Below, piece by piece: positions 39,271-47,533 of a stretch of 64,000 bases of DNA. Position 1 is the first letter of the stretch, and every line of letters begins with the position of its first letter. The notes below the pieces were generated by a model that did no database searches, had not been told where the DNA came from, and saw only the letters and a program-made list of their open reading frames with translations. The translations under genes and the position numbers were made by a program. The stretch spans positions 3,286,001 through 3,350,000 of the forward strand of contig NZ_CP043178.1 of NCBI RefSeq assembly GCF_014217545.1, in the 5' to 3' direction. This stretch comes from Pseudarthrobacter sp. NBSH8 (lineage in GTDB: Bacteria; Actinomycetota; Actinomycetes; Actinomycetales; Micrococcaceae).

Positions 39271-39885
39271 TTAAAGGGTGTTCAGCAGCTGCTGCATTTC
39301 TTTGATCTCCGTTTCCTGGGCGCTCACGATGTCTTTACTGAGCTGGAGTGCCGCGGCATCCTTGCCGTCCGTGGTCTCGGTTTTGGCCATCGTCACGGCA
39401 CCTTGATGGTGGGCGATCATCTGGGTCAGGAAGAGCCTGGCGGCCTCGACCCCTTGGGCGGTCTCGAGTTTCGCCATGTCTTCGGCGCCCATCATGCCGT
39501 CCATGGTGTGCCCGGCATGCATCTGCGTTGACTCTCCCCAAGCCGTCAGCCAACCGGTCATTTTCTCGATTTCCGGGCCCTGGGCTTCCTTGATCCGGGT
39601 AGCAAGAGGGGTGACATCGGCAGGGATGTCCTGCTTCTCCAGGATCATCTCGCTCATCTGAACAGCCTGGGAGTGGTGCGGAATCATCGATTGGGCAAAC
39701 ATCACGTCCGCGGCGTAATGGTCCCCGGCCGCCGCGGGGCCCGATGAGGAGCTGCCGTGGTCCATTCCCGGCATGGACGTCCCGGAGGAACCGGAACCAG
39801 TGCCGGATGCGCCGCAACCGGCCAGGGCGATCGCCGCCGCGAAGGCAGCAGCTGTAAGGGGCAAAAACTTCTTGGTGATAATCAA
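39271..39885 (-). CDS. DUF305 lipoprotein (probable copper-linked)
   Basis: A 204-aa lipoprotein with lipobox IALAGC and two copies of the DUF305 signature: PHHSQAVQMSEMIL and AHHQGAVTMAK. Between them a Met/His-rich stretch (MHAGHTMDGMMGAEDM) could bind copper. The start is a TTG at 39885 with GAAGGA seven bases before it; the only longer frame has no such site. The DUF6153 gene lies 134 bases upstream on the same strand. DUF305 proteins often neighbour copper genes, as here, but a direct role has not been shown to my knowledge. Confidence 0.87.
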   Translation of the reverse strand: MIITKKFLPLTAAAFAAAIALAGCGASGTGSGSSGTSMPGMDHGSSSSGPAAAGDHYAADVMFAQSMIPHHSQAVQMSEMILEKQDIPADVTPLATRIKEAQGPEIEKMTGWLTAWGESTQMHAGHTMDGMMGAEDMAKLETAQGVEAARLFLTQMIAHHQGAVTMAKTETTDGKDAAALQLSKDIVSAQETEIKEMQQLLNTL

Positions 39886-40019
39886 GATCAGGTCCTTCGA
39901 AAGGGTTCTCGGGGCGCGCAGACGGCCGCGGGAAGGGTGAGTTTGTATCAGCGATAGAGCCCGACGGCTGCTGACCGGCCGGCGGTACGGGAAAAGGCCG
40001 GGACCGGAAGAGGAGGCGT

Positions 40020-40514
40020 CTATGTTCTGCTGATGGACAATTCGGCTGGAGAAGGACTGCCAAGCCTGTATGACCATACCCTCCGGGCGATGATGGTGGA
40101 GGTCTGGGACGGCGCCGTTATCGATGGTGTGTCGTTCGGTGCGGGCGCTGAGAGGCCACCTGGTGCGACCGAGGGGATGCAGGAGGCACTCATCGTGTGC
40201 TGGTTAGTGCAGTTTCCCGAACAGGAACACTGCGCCGGGGAGGCGGACGTACCCGAAGCTGCCGCGTCCCCTGACGCGGCACGTTCCTGGGAGGCACCCG
40301 CATGACCGGAGTGCCCTGTGGATTCACGGTCCGTGGTGGTCGAAACTGAGCCGACAGCGGCAGAGGGCGTACCGGTGACGGCCGTGAAGGCGTGCATCGA
40401 ATGGGTACCCGTCATAACGTGCATGCCCAGGATCCCGGCGGTCAGCGCCACCACGGCGGACAGCAGGCCCGCTGTGAGCAGGGCGGATCCGGGCATGGTG
40501 CGTTGTGTGGCCAC
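40020..40514 (-). CDS. DUF6153-type His/Cys-containing membrane protein
   Basis: A 164-aa protein with one N-terminal membrane helix (about 12-32) and an external part with HVMTGTHSMHAF, a Cys-rich block QCSCSGNCTNQHTMSASC, and the family ending SPAELSISRT. The His/Met/Cys content suggests metal binding. GTG start with GGAGG ten bases upstream. It is followed by the DUF305 lipoprotein, a pairing I believe recurs in actinobacterial copper loci. Function is not established. Confidence 0.78.
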   Translation of the reverse strand: MATQRTMPGSALLTAGLLSAVVALTAGILGMHVMTGTHSMHAFTAVTGTPSAAVGSVSTTTDRESTGHSGHAGASQERAASGDAAASGTSASPAQCSCSGNCTNQHTMSASCIPSVAPGGLSAPAPNDTPSITAPSQTSTIIARRVWSYRLGSPSPAELSISRT

Positions 40515-40615
40515 GACGGGGCGTCCTCCCTGAGTAGTGGTCTTTCCAGGCTACCGGCACCGGCGCGTCGATCCGTGGGGATGCGTTACGTCGGCCCCGA
40601 TGGCCTGAGGGTGGT

Positions 40616-41273
40616 TTAACGAACCTGTGATGGGTTCAGTTTCACCCGCCTCAGCGGCTGGGCGTTGAGGGGCGCAGCAGCGCCAGCCCACCCACCGGGA
40701 CAGGTGATCATGGACTCGTCGAACTCGGCCTGCCCGTCAACGATGGTCCCGTCGGCTGGCATCCGAGCCCGGACCGAACCAGGCCAACTGCTCCAGTTCC
40801 CACCAAAAGTCCAGATCGAAGTTCCGATCCGCAGGCTGGTCGCCCAGGACGCTGCGAACGCGACCGTGATGGCCATGGCTATCAGCAGCATCATGCCCGG
40901 CTGCCGGGACTTCAAATCATGCAGGCCGCCCTTAGGAAACGGCAAGCCGCCGTAGACGAAGATGACCGTTCCCAAAACGGGAGGGATCCAGGCCGGCCCC
41001 GGGAAGTCCGGCGGCATATATCCCAGAAGGTGTCCGAACATCGGGCTGAAATAGACAACCGGGACCGACAGTGCCAGCGTCAGCCAGAACCTGTCCTTGA
41101 ACATGGCCGTGCTATGCCCGGCATGCTGGCCATGATTGTGCACCGCATGATCGTCCGGGTGGTGGTGATGCTGATGCGATGGCGCCGGCGTGCCGGGCGG
41201 CTCATGCGGCGGAGCCAGCTTCGGGTCGGCGTCGCTGACCGGCGAACGGTGGTGGCCGTGGTGATCGGTGCGC
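40616..41273 (-). pseudogene. Decayed copper P-type ATPase (internal deletions of a copB copy)
   Basis: Compared with the intact ATPase at 43532, this remnant keeps the His-rich N-terminus (DDHAVHNHGQHAGHSTAMF), the first helices (FWLTLALSVPVVYFSPMFGH) and MMLLIAMAITVAFAASW. It then frameshifts, jumps to MPADGTIVDGQAEFDESMIT, and jumps again to the C-terminus LNAQPLRRVKLNPSQVR and stop. The phosphorylation (DKTG) and CPH regions are deleted. No start codon exists at the N-terminus. It must be nonfunctional. Its upstream end abuts a CHRD 3' fragment. Confidence 0.9.
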
Positions 41274-41300
41274 TTAGCGCAGCACGCCGCAGGCGGCAGG
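41274..41300 (-). pseudogene. 27-bp 3' end of a CHRD gene
   Basis: The codons PAACGVLR plus stop on the minus strand match, almost base for base, the end of the CHRD gene at 45903. Nothing else of that gene is present. It marks a recombination junction next to the decayed ATPase. Confidence 0.65.
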
Positions 41301-41310
41301 TCTAGAATGA

Positions 41311-41326
41311 GTGCATAAGTACGCAC
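41311..41326. promoter_or_regulatory. ArsR-type operator before the MFS-ArsR pair
   Basis: GTGCATAAGTACGCAC is an imperfect palindrome within ATGAGTGCATAAGTACGCACAT, 26 bases before the MFS start. Size and position fit the site of a metal-sensing ArsR protein, such as the one encoded at 42586. Confidence 0.5.
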
Positions 41327-41351
41327 ATATTGTTTTGATTGAGGGATCCTC

Positions 41352-42581
41352 ATGCTCGAAGTTCTGGCCATCCGCACCTTTCGAAAGCTCTTCACAGCCC
41401 AGATCGTTGCGTTGCTGGGGACCGGCTTGCTGACGGTGGCCCTCGGACTGCTGGCGTTCGACCTTGCCGGAGCGCAGGCCGGGGCCGTGCTGGGGACAGC
41501 GTTGACCATAAAGATGCTGGCCTACGTCTTCGTCGCGCCAGTCATGGCGGCACTGGTGGAAAAACTGCCGAAAAAGGCCGTGCTGGTGGGCGCGGACCTG
41601 ATCCGTGGCGGAATCGCTCTGATCCTGCCCGCTGTGGATCAGGCCTGGCAGATCTATGTGCTGGTCTTTGTGCTCCAGAGTGCTTCGGCGACGTTCACGC
41701 CCGCCTTCCAGTCCCTGATCCCGGCGGTGCTTCCCGACGAACGGCAGTACACGCGGGCCCTGTCGCTCTCCCGCCTTGCGTATGACCTGGAATCCCTGGT
41801 CAGCCCGGCCCTGGCCGCCGCACTCCTGTCCGTCATGACGTTCCACGAACTTTTCCTCGGCACCGTGGCAGGCTTTATGTTCTCGGCGGCACTGGTAGTG
41901 ACCACGCAGCTGCCCACGGCCACCGCCGTGAAGCAGGAAGGATCACTCTGGCACCGCACCACCCTCGGCGCAAGGATCTTCGCGAAGACGCCGGAACTGC
42001 GCGGCCTCCTCGCATTGAATCTGGCCGTGGCGGCCGCTACTGCCCTGGTGCTGGTCAACACCGTGGTCTATGCCCGGGACCTTTTCGCAGGATCCAACGC
42101 CGACGTCGCCATCGCCCTGGCCTGTTTCGGCGCCGGTTCGATGGCTGCAGCGCTCAGCACACCCAGGGCGCTGGACCGAATAGCGGACCGTTCACTGATG
42201 ATGACCGGTGCTGCGCTTCTTGGCCTTGGCCTCGCCGGCACGTTTGTGCTGCTGGCCACCGCCGGGCCATGGCACATCCTGCTGGGGCTCTGGGTTGCCC
42301 TGGGGGCCGGGACCTCGATGATCAGCACCCCTTCGGCGCGGCTACTGCGCCGCTCTGCAACGGAAAGCACACGGACCCGTATCTTCACCGCCCAGTTCTC
42401 CCTTTCCCACGCGTGCTTCATCATCACTTACCCCGTAGCCGGCTGGATCGGCGCGTCCGCCGGCCAGCCCGCGGCCGCAGCAGTCCTGGCCCTGGTGGCT
42501 ATGATCAGTACAGTAGCGGCCCTGAAATTCTGGCCGGCAGCCGCCAGGACCGGCGCAGAACCGGCCAGCAGGAAAGGGTGA
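41352..42581 (+). CDS. MFS transporter, probable metal or drug efflux
   Basis: A 409-aa major facilitator with about 12 helices. Typical elements include the helix 2-3 region VEKLPKKAVLVGADLIRGG and the second-half loop PRALDRIADRSLMMTGAAL. It is followed four bases later by an ArsR-type gene, an arrangement seen in nickel/cobalt efflux systems, and sits in a metal region. Substrate assignment to a metal is inference; drug efflux cannot be excluded. GAGGGA precedes the ATG. Confidence 0.85.
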   Translation: MLEVLAIRTFRKLFTAQIVALLGTGLLTVALGLLAFDLAGAQAGAVLGTALTIKMLAYVFVAPVMAALVEKLPKKAVLVGADLIRGGIALILPAVDQAWQIYVLVFVLQSASATFTPAFQSLIPAVLPDERQYTRALSLSRLAYDLESLVSPALAAALLSVMTFHELFLGTVAGFMFSAALVVTTQLPTATAVKQEGSLWHRTTLGARIFAKTPELRGLLALNLAVAAATALVLVNTVVYARDLFAGSNADVAIALACFGAGSMAAALSTPRALDRIADRSLMMTGAALLGLGLAGTFVLLATAGPWHILLGLWVALGAGTSMISTPSARLLRRSATESTRTRIFTAQFSLSHACFIITYPVAGWIGASAGQPAAAAVLALVAMISTVAALKFWPAAARTGAEPASRKG

Positions 42582-42585
42582 TCCG

Positions 42586-42945
42586 GTGGAAGAGGCCCAA
42601 CGCATCAATACACCGAGCCTTCACCACCCCAGGCTTCCCGATGCCCGCCGGCTCGATGCCGCCACGGCCACGTTCCGGATGCTCTCCGATCCCACCCGGC
42701 TGCACCTGCTCTGGCTCCTGACACAGGAACCGGCCGACGTCACCACCCTGGTGGAACGAACCGGAGCCTCCCGTACCTCAGTCAGCCAACACCTGGCCAA
42801 GCTCCGCTTCAGCGGCCTCGTCAGCACACAAAAGGTCAGCCGCAGGGTGGTCTACAGCATCGCGGACGGCCATCTGGCCCGGCTTGTCCTGGAAGGCCTG
42901 AACCACGCCGACCACACCGTCACCGGGGAACCCGGCCACGGCTGA
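42586..42945 (+). CDS. ArsR-family metal-sensing repressor
   Basis: A 119-aa ArsR protein (GTG start): FRMLSDPTRLHLLWLLTQEP, recognition helix GASRTSVSQHLAKLRFSGLV, and C-terminal helix with DGHLARLVLEGLNHADHT. The Asp/His pattern of that last helix resembles alpha-5 metal sites of NmtR/KmtR/CzrA-like sensors for Ni, Co or Zn. There is no alpha-3 Cys box. Four bases after the MFS gene, it probably represses both by binding the palindrome at 41311. Confidence 0.87.
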   Translation: MEEAQRINTPSLHHPRLPDARRLDAATATFRMLSDPTRLHLLWLLTQEPADVTTLVERTGASRTSVSQHLAKLRFSGLVSTQKVSRRVVYSIADGHLARLVLEGLNHADHTVTGEPGHG

Positions 42946-43017
42946 CCGTCCCGGCGGCAAGGCGAGCGCGCGGCAGCCCGCTCCCCCGGAACTGTGGGCA
43001 GCGACACCTTGCAAAAT

Positions 43018-43034
43018 ATACCCCATGGGGGTAT
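43018..43034. promoter_or_regulatory. CsoR-type copper operator
   Basis: ATACCCCATGGGGGTAT is a near-perfect palindrome with the G-tract/C-tract pattern of CsoR boxes, 113 bases before the HMA-domain gene. It likely makes this gene and copB copper-inducible. No csoR gene is in the window, so the regulator would be encoded elsewhere. Confidence 0.75.
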
Positions 43035-43146
43035 TCTCAGGGTGTTGCCAATGAAGAGGTTTGTCCAGGCCGTGTAAATTCCGGTCCTTACAGCCGTTCA
43101 TCCCCAGCACCTCATCACACCTCTCTTGCAAAAGGACAGAACTGAT

Positions 43147-43461
43147 ATGAGTGCACCCCAGGTCCGAACCGAACTGCCCCTCGTTGCAGCTGAAACCGCA
43201 GGGTGCAGTTGCTGCTCCACCCCTTCAGCGAAGCAGCTGTCACCCCAGGCGGAAGGTACGGAGTACTCCGTGACCGGCCTGACGTGCGGTCACTGTGCCC
43301 AGACCGTTGAAAAGGCAGTCTCCGCGCTCGACGGCGTGACGTCGGCCGCCGTCGAACTCGTCGCCGGCGGGACCTCCCGACTGAGAGTCTCCGGGCCCCA
43401 GACGGAAGCAGCCGTCCGGGACGCCGTCACCGCCGCCGGGTATAGCCTCACCAGCAGGTAG
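43147..43461 (+). CDS. CopZ-like HMA-domain copper chaperone
   Basis: A 104-aa protein with a Cys-containing N-terminal extension (AGCSCCST) and a heavy-metal-associated domain at about 36-104. The metal site is LTCGHCAQTVEKAVSAL, and AVRDAVTAAGYSL closes the ferredoxin-like fold. The start at ATG 43147 is preferred, with AAGGA ten bases upstream. It precedes copB by 70 bases and would pass Cu(I) to it. The extra CSCC motif is unusual for CopZ and could add a second thiol site. Confidence 0.88.
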   Translation: MSAPQVRTELPLVAAETAGCSCCSTPSAKQLSPQAEGTEYSVTGLTCGHCAQTVEKAVSALDGVTSAAVELVAGGTSRLRVSGPQTEAAVRDAVTAAGYSLTSR

Positions 43462-43531
43462 TCCAACTCCCACCCTGAGGACAGCTTTGCTGACGCCGTC
43501 AGGGAACACTCCTCTCAACAGGACGACAACA

Positions 43532-45685
43532 ATGGAAAACCACCACGATCACCACGACGGAGAAGACCACTCCGCCCACCAGCTCCCAAAGCCCGTACCG
43601 GGCCATGCGACGGCGGTAGCGAGCCCGCCCGCAGATCACGCCGGCCACGCCGGCCAGCAGCATGGTGCTCACGACGACGACCACACGGTCCACAGCCACG
43701 GGCAGCACGCCGGGCACAGTACCGCCATGTTCAAGAACAGGTTCTGGCTCACCCTGGTCCTGTCCGTGCCCGTGGTGTACTTCAGCCCGATGGTCGGCCA
43801 CCTCCTGGGCTACATGCCGCCGGTGTTCCCCGGCTCAACCTGGATCCCGGCCGTGCTGGGAACGGTGATTTTCTTCTACGGGGGCCAACCGTTCCTCAAG
43901 GGCGGCCTGCAGGAACTGAAGACCCGGAGTCCCGGGATGATGCTGCTGATCGCCATGGCCATCACTGTTGCGTTCGCAGCGTCCTGGGTCACTAGCCTTG
44001 GCCTGGGTGGATTCGATCTGGACTTCTGGTGGGAACTGGCGCTTCTGGTCGCGATCATGCTGCTGGGCCACTGGATTGAAATGCGGGCCCTCGGTTCCGC
44101 GCAGGGCGCCCTGGACGCCCTCGCGGCCCTGCTCCCGGATGAAGCAGACCGCATCACCGACGCCGGCACGGAGACCGTACCCGTCTCCGAACTCCGTGAA
44201 GGCGACATCGTCCTGGTGCGGTCCGGCGCGCGGCTGCCTGCCGACGGAACCGTCGTCGACGGCCAGGCGGAAGTGGACGAATCCATGATCACCGGCGAGT
44301 CCAAGACCGTTCCCCGCGCCCCGGGTGACGCGGTGGTGGCCGGCACAGTCGCGACGGACAACACTATCCGGGTCAGGGTGACTGCCGTCGGCGAAAACAC
44401 CGCCCTGGCCGGCATCCAGCGCCTGGTTGCCGAGGCGCAGGCATCCTCGTCCAAGGCACAGGCGCTGGCCGACCGTGCCGCGGCCTTCCTGTTCTACTTC
44501 GCCGCCGGCGCGGGTGTCATCACGTTCATCGTCTGGGCCCTGTTGGGCAGCGTCCCGGAGGCGGTCACCCGCACCGTCACCGTCCTGGTGATTGCCTGCC
44601 CCCACGCCCTCGGCCTGGCCATCCCGCTGGTCATCGCTATTTCCACTGAACAGGCCGCCCGGGCCGGGGTCCTCATTAAGAACCGGATGGCCCTCGAACG
44701 CATGCGGACCATCGACGTCGTCCTCTTTGACAAAACCGGCACTCTCACGAAGGGTGAGCCCGACCTGAAGGAAGTCGCCGCCGTAGCGGGCGGGGATACA
44801 GACCGCCTGCTGGCGCTGGCCGCAGCTGTGGAATCCGACAGTGAACACCCCGTGGCGCGGGCCATCGTCCGTGCCGCGCGCCAGCGGAACCTGGCTGTTC
44901 CCGAAGCCACCGGCTTCTCGTCCCTCACCGGGCGGGGCGTCCGCGCCAGCGTGGACGGGCGCACTGTTCACGTCGGTGGACCGGCGCTCCTGCGCGAGCT
45001 CGGCGCCGTCGAGCCTGAAGAGCTGGCTCGCTCCACCCGGGCATGGATGGACCGTGGCGCCGCCGTGCTGCACGTGATCGACGGGAACAGTGTCCTGGGC
45101 GCCGTCAGCCTCGAAGACGCCGTCCGCCCGGAATCCCGCCAGGCCGTGGCGGCTCTGCAGAACCGGGGCATCAAGGTGGCCATGATCACCGGCGACGCCC
45201 GGCAGGTGGCCCAGGCCGTGGCCGACGAGCTGCACATTGACGAAGTCTTCGCCGAAGTCCTCCCGGCGGACAAGGACAAAAAGGTCGCCGAACTCCAGGC
45301 CCGCGGGCTGAAGGTGGCAATGGTAGGCGACGGCGTCAACGATTCCCCGGCCTTGGCCAGGGCTGAAGTAGGCATCGCCATCGGCGCCGGAACCGACGTC
45401 GCCATGGAATCGGCCGGCGTGGTCCTGGCCGGCAATGACCCCCGCGCGGTGCTGTCCATGGTTGACCTGTCCCGCGCCAGTTACCGGAAGATGTGGCAGA
45501 ACCTCATCTGGGCAACCGGCTACAACGTGGTGTCCGTCCCGCTGGCCGCGGGCGTGCTTGCCTTCGCAGGGGTTGTACTGTCCCCCGCGGCCGGCGCCGT
45601 GCTGATGTCCGTGTCCACGATCGTGGTGGCGTTGAACGCCCAACTGCTGCGCCGCGTGAAACTCAACCCCGCCGAGGTGCGTTGA
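43532..45685 (+). CDS. copB: CopB-type heavy metal P1B ATPase
   Basis: A 717-aa copper-exporting P-type ATPase. The His-rich N-terminus replaces HMA domains; about eight helices; actuator motif MITGESKTV; membrane metal site ACPHALGLAIP (CPH, the mark of the CopB/P1B-3 group, rather than CPC); phosphorylation site DKTGTLT; HP motif SEHPVA; and hinge GDGVNDSPALA. All catalytic motifs are intact. AGGA lies eight bases before ATG 43532. A strong hairpin ends the unit. A decayed copy lies 2.3 kb upstream in the opposite orientation. Confidence 0.95.
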   Translation: MENHHDHHDGEDHSAHQLPKPVPGHATAVASPPADHAGHAGQQHGAHDDDHTVHSHGQHAGHSTAMFKNRFWLTLVLSVPVVYFSPMVGHLLGYMPPVFPGSTWIPAVLGTVIFFYGGQPFLKGGLQELKTRSPGMMLLIAMAITVAFAASWVTSLGLGGFDLDFWWELALLVAIMLLGHWIEMRALGSAQGALDALAALLPDEADRITDAGTETVPVSELREGDIVLVRSGARLPADGTVVDGQAEVDESMITGESKTVPRAPGDAVVAGTVATDNTIRVRVTAVGENTALAGIQRLVAEAQASSSKAQALADRAAAFLFYFAAGAGVITFIVWALLGSVPEAVTRTVTVLVIACPHALGLAIPLVIAISTEQAARAGVLIKNRMALERMRTIDVVLFDKTGTLTKGEPDLKEVAAVAGGDTDRLLALAAAVESDSEHPVARAIVRAARQRNLAVPEATGFSSLTGRGVRASVDGRTVHVGGPALLRELGAVEPEELARSTRAWMDRGAAVLHVIDGNSVLGAVSLEDAVRPESRQAVAALQNRGIKVAMITGDARQVAQAVADELHIDEVFAEVLPADKDKKVAELQARGLKVAMVGDGVNDSPALARAEVGIAIGAGTDVAMESAGVVLAGNDPRAVLSMVDLSRASYRKMWQNLIWATGYNVVSVPLAAGVLAFAGVVLSPAAGAVLMSVSTIVVALNAQLLRRVKLNPAEVR

Positions 45686-45787
45686 ACGAGAGAAACCAGC
45701 ACAGTGCTGTCTGTCTACAAGCCGCGTGGCCTCACCAGCTACGGGCAGGCCCGGACCGTCCTGCCGCCGAACGTCCGGGAGCAGGAA

Positions 45788-45816
45788 GGGCCGGTCCGCA
45801 CTCGGCGGACCGGCCC
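45788..45816. terminator. Bidirectional terminator between copB and the CHRD gene
   Basis: GGGCCGGTCCGC and GCGGACCGGCCC form a perfect 12-bp stem with a five-base loop (ACTCG), followed by TT; AA precedes it on the other side. It lies between two convergent genes and could end both transcripts. Confidence 0.85.
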
Positions 45817-45902
45817 TTCGAAGACATCTTCATTGCCCTCTCCCGGCCCAGCACGGCACTGGGGCTTCAGCCTTACTGGGGCCAGAAGAGCACAACGCGT
45901 GC

Positions 45903-46601
45903 TTAGCGCAGAACGCCGCAGGCCGCAGGGTCGGTAGCCTCGGCCGGGAGGTTCGGGTTAAGCTCGCTGGCACCTTCAGGATCGCTGAAATTGTAGGTTC
46001 CGTTGCCGTCGTAATCCAGCCCGTGGATCACCAGGACACCCTCGCCATCGCGGATGGAGTCCGCGATCTGCTTCGCGGTGCCAAGCCCGCCGGCTCCCGG
46101 GTAGCCGGTACCGGCCACGTCCGTGAACTCGATATTGTCCCGGCTGTAGTCATAGCTGCCACCATGCGAGACGGGGAACCGGGAAACGTCCAGGAAGCTG
46201 GCGGGGGTTGTATCGCCGGTGGTGTTCAGCGACACCACCACGGGGCCGTAGGCCGGAACACCCTCCAGTGTGTTAATGCGTCCGTCACCGTTGCTGTCCT
46301 GCGCCAGTGTGGGGCACTCGTTCAGGGCCTGGTTGCCGTAGTGGATGTGCTGGGCGTGCGGGGCGTCGGGGGTCAAGCCAGTAGCGTGAACCTCGATGTG
46401 CCGGATTTTCTGGTTGCGGACAACCGCGGTGGCGGTGCCCGAAGCGCCTGAGCCGTTAAGCTGCGTGAGGGTGGCTGTCAGCGTCACGGTTTTCTCCGCC
46501 GCTTTGGCGTTCTGGGCCATGACTGGCCCGGCACCCAACGACACAGCAGCCAGCATTGCCACACCGGTACCACCCAATACCAATTTTGTATTCCGCTTCA
46601 C
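45903..46601 (-). CDS. Secreted CHRD-domain protein (no anchor)
   Basis: A 232-aa secreted protein: signal peptide cleaved near GPVMAQNAK, then a CHRD domain to the end. It shares with the protein at 4865 the His cluster (PHAQHIHYG), two Cys in similar contexts (NECP and AACGVLR) and an EF-hand-like loop, here the textbook DSNGDGRINTLE. Unlike that protein it ends right after the second Cys, with no C-terminal helix, so it should be released. GTG start, AAGGAG six bases upstream. Adjacent to copB and behind a SigK-like promoter. Confidence 0.83.
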   Translation of the reverse strand: MKRNTKLVLGGTGVAMLAAVSLGAGPVMAQNAKAAEKTVTLTATLTQLNGSGASGTATAVVRNQKIRHIEVHATGLTPDAPHAQHIHYGNQALNECPTLAQDSNGDGRINTLEGVPAYGPVVVSLNTTGDTTPASFLDVSRFPVSHGGSYDYSRDNIEFTDVAGTGYPGAGGLGTAKQIADSIRDGEGVLVIHGLDYDGNGTYNFSDPEGASELNPNLPAEATDPAACGVLR

Positions 46602-46651
46602 GATTTACTCCTTGGTCAACGATCGCAGGGGAAGTCCCGCGGTCATGTGTG

Positions 46652-46678
46652 ATTCGTAACACAGGGCGTTACGGATGG
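46652..46678 (-). promoter_or_regulatory. SigK-like ECF promoter of the second CHRD gene
   Basis: Read leftward: CCATCC, 15 bases, ACGAAT, about 50 bases before the GTG. Spacing is identical to the element upstream of the first CHRD gene at 5699. The two regions around these elements are otherwise unlike, which argues for selection on the element. Confidence 0.6.
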
Positions 46679-46782
46679 GTCACCGCTTGAAGCCACTGCG
46701 CACACCCTGCCCGCACATGTTAAGTTGAGAGCCACGACGGGCCGCACCGGCCCTCGCGCATCGGCTGGAAAAGAGAAGTTCC

Positions 46783-47424
46783 GTGGAATCCCCCGCATCT
46801 GCCCCCGCACCCGTGAGGATCCTGACGGTCTGTACCGGAAACATCTGCCGCTCCCCCGTGGCCGAACGGCTGCTGCAGGCCGGTCTGGACCAGGTGATGC
46901 CGGGCGGGTTTGAGGTCACCAGCGCAGGAACCCGTGCCATGGTGGGCGACCCCATGCAGCCGTTGTCCGGTGACATCGTGCGCACCTTTGGCGGAAACCC
47001 GGACGGTTTCGTCTCGCGGCAGCTGACCAGCAAGATCCTGCGCGGCGTGGACCTGGTGCTCACCATGACCTCCGGCCACCGCGGTGAAGTGCTCCAGCTG
47101 GACGCCTCCCTGCTCAAGCGCACCTTCACCATCCGCGAGTTCGCCCGGATGCTCGACGTCCTGGACGAGCGTGCGGACAGTGCCGCAATCGTTCCGGTAA
47201 CTGCCGACGGCGGCACTCCCCTCAGTGCCAACACCGCCTTCTGGCGGGGGCTGCCCGCGCGGGCCGCGTCCGTCCGGCACCTGTCGCTGCCAGCGGATTC
47301 CTCGGAGAACGACATCATTGACCCCTACCGGCGCAGCCCCGAGGTCTACCGCCAGATGGAGGACGAGCTGGCCCCCGCCATCGTTTCCGTCCTGCGGCAC
47401 GCCCGCCTGAACGTTCCCGCCTGA
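46783..47424 (+). CDS. Low-molecular-weight protein tyrosine phosphatase
   Basis: A 213-aa LMW-PTP. The catalytic loop is VCTGNICRSPVAE with nucleophile Cys17 and Arg23, and the general acid Asp lies in NDIIDPYRRS. It is longer than the 150-160 aa norm because of an insert at about 110-165. GTG start. It precedes an LCP-family gene by 109 bases; such phosphatases often control capsule or wall-polymer assembly, which fits that neighbour. Confidence 0.92.
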   Translation: MESPASAPAPVRILTVCTGNICRSPVAERLLQAGLDQVMPGGFEVTSAGTRAMVGDPMQPLSGDIVRTFGGNPDGFVSRQLTSKILRGVDLVLTMTSGHRGEVLQLDASLLKRTFTIREFARMLDVLDERADSAAIVPVTADGGTPLSANTAFWRGLPARAASVRHLSLPADSSENDIIDPYRRSPEVYRQMEDELAPAIVSVLRHARLNVPA

Positions 47425-47533
47425 GCAAGCGCGCTTTCCACCGAACCCGGCGCGCCGCCGTCGTACATCACAGCACGGAAACGACACGCTCCGCGTTATA
47501 GCCGTAACCGGGCACGAGGGCGGACACTAAGTC

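Noticed and set aside
40033-40305. A 90-codon plus-strand frame between DUF305 and the ATPase remnant
   Set aside because: Antisense to the DUF6153 gene, whose C-terminal family signature is clear.
41274-41846. A 190-codon minus-strand gene ending in PAACGVLR
   Set aside because: Only the last nine codons resemble the CHRD protein; the rest is antisense to the MFS transporter gene.
43835-45643. 602-codon open frame opposite copB
   Set aside because: Antisense to an intact P-type ATPase with all motifs; no recognisable domain.
45726-46451. A 241-codon plus-strand gene after copB
   Set aside because: Runs through the terminator hairpin and then antisense to the CHRD gene, which has a signal peptide, conserved motifs and a good ribosome-binding site.
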